A DNA stretch of 64,000 bases from Urophycis tenuis (lineage: Eukaryota; Chordata; Actinopteri; Gadiformes; Phycidae). Location: contig JAXIVH010000386.1 in NCBI GenBank assembly GCA_036785325.1, forward strand, positions 1 through 64,000, read 5' to 3'. Position 1 is the first letter of the stretch. The number at the start of each line of letters is the position of its first letter. Positions 63,184 to 64,000 of this stretch are shown piece by piece. A program made the translations under genes and the position numbers. The notes beneath the pieces were generated by a model that ran no database searches, had not been told where the DNA came from, and was given only the letters and a program-made list of their open reading frames with translations.

Positions 63184-63735
63184 AGAGAGAGAGAATGACT
63201 TCTGGAAGAATGGCTTAATGATGCACCAGAACATGTGGGTTCCATTTCAGTGTGGGATCCAGGCGAGAGAGAGGAGAGAAGAGAGAGAGAGAGCGAGCTT
63301 ACATGTGCACGCACGCTAGCGCAAACACTTAGCCACTATCCTGTATGTGCGCAAGCTATGCAGTTAGCGGTGGACACACCGTCAGCATTCTCTGTAAACA
63401 CTACAGCGGGGAAAAGCTAATATTTATAGCTAACATCCTTGATCGCTGGGCTAGGTCTGACAGCGCTTGCCATGAAAGTCAAACTCTCATGGTAATAATA
63501 TTCAAGTTAAATCATTCCTCCGGGTTGTGGGGAAAAACACATACATATATACTGTACATATGTATATATAATGTATAAATACATCATATCTCAACACCTT
63601 CCAGCTATGATCAGAAAGTATAAATCGTATAATCGTGTGTTTGTGTCTGTGTGTGTCCGTGTGTGTGTGTGTGTCAGTATCTGTGCGTGCATGTGTTGTG
63701 TGTGTGTGTGTGTGTATCAGTGTCAGTGTCAGTGT

Positions 63736-63774
<39 letters not shown>

Positions 63775-64000
63775 GGTGAATGCGTGTGTGTGCGCAGTGC
63801 AAACCTACGACAATTTGCAGCACTCTGCAAACCTCTCAGCCTTTGGCGTCTCTTGGAACGATGTGTGCACACAAAGGACACGCAAAAAGACACACGCACA
63901 CCACACACACACACACGCACAACACGCACAATATACTATACTAGTATGCACAGTCATTTAGCAGAAGCTTATTTTTGTCATTTCATCCAGATAGAACGGG
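63184..64000. other. sequence after the gap, no gene recognised
   Basis: Contains GA-rich sequence, an AT-rich stretch and a GT-rich microsatellite with TCAGTG units (63634-63800). No exon of C12orf56 or another gene could be recognised. By position it should be C12orf56 intron. Confidence 0.5.

Overview
The window is chromosomal DNA of a vertebrate, almost certainly a ray-finned (teleost) fish. It holds multi-exon genes with GT-AG introns and vertebrate-specific gene families. It also has very many (CA)n/(CT)n microsatellites, G homopolymers, tRNA-derived SINEs and short hAT-type and TA-flanked DNA transposons. There is no operon, CRISPR array, phage or other prokaryotic system. One run of 200 N (62984-63183) is an assembly gap.

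Layout. (1) 181-10072, plus strand: the 3' fifteen coding exons of a novel-type protein kinase C, best matched to PKC theta (prkcq); the 5' exons lie to the left of the window. (2) 30572-12692, minus strand: complete tbc1d30, a RabGAP, with two alternative first coding exons (30572 and 26183) that join the same downstream exons in the same phase. It converges tail-to-tail with prkcq. (3) 31696-40546, plus strand: complete gns (N-acetylglucosamine-6-sulfatase), head-to-head with the long form of tbc1d30 across a region of about 1.1 kb that holds a TFEB-like E-box and an ETS site. (4) 54627-44244, minus strand: complete cd9-like tetraspanin of 228 residues. Its small first exon (23 codons) sits 6.2 kb upstream of exon 2. 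It converges with gns, and the region between their 3' ends carries a diverged tandem duplication. (5) From 60200, plus strand: the first two exons of a C12orf56-type gene, which runs into the N gap and off the window.

The order C12orf56 / GNS / TBC1D30 resembles human 12q14 as I remember it; cd9 and prkcq come from other human locations, so the block is partly conserved and partly rearranged. The gene products are functionally unrelated: T-cell type signalling kinase, Rab8-directed GAP, lysosomal sulfatase, membrane organiser, and a protein of unknown role.

Three genes each carry one single-base indel that breaks an otherwise perfect reading frame (prkcq at 1780-1783, gns at 37709-37712, C12orf56 near 62561-62570). 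I read these mainly as base-calling errors, but they matter for anyone using this annotation. The most structured non-genic observations are a hAT element with a perfect 8-bp target duplication, a TA-flanked element with a second insertion nested in it, a 168-bp foldback in cd9 intron 1, three perfect short hairpins, and dinucleotide repeats that abut a dozen splice sites. I found no convincing undescribed biological system.
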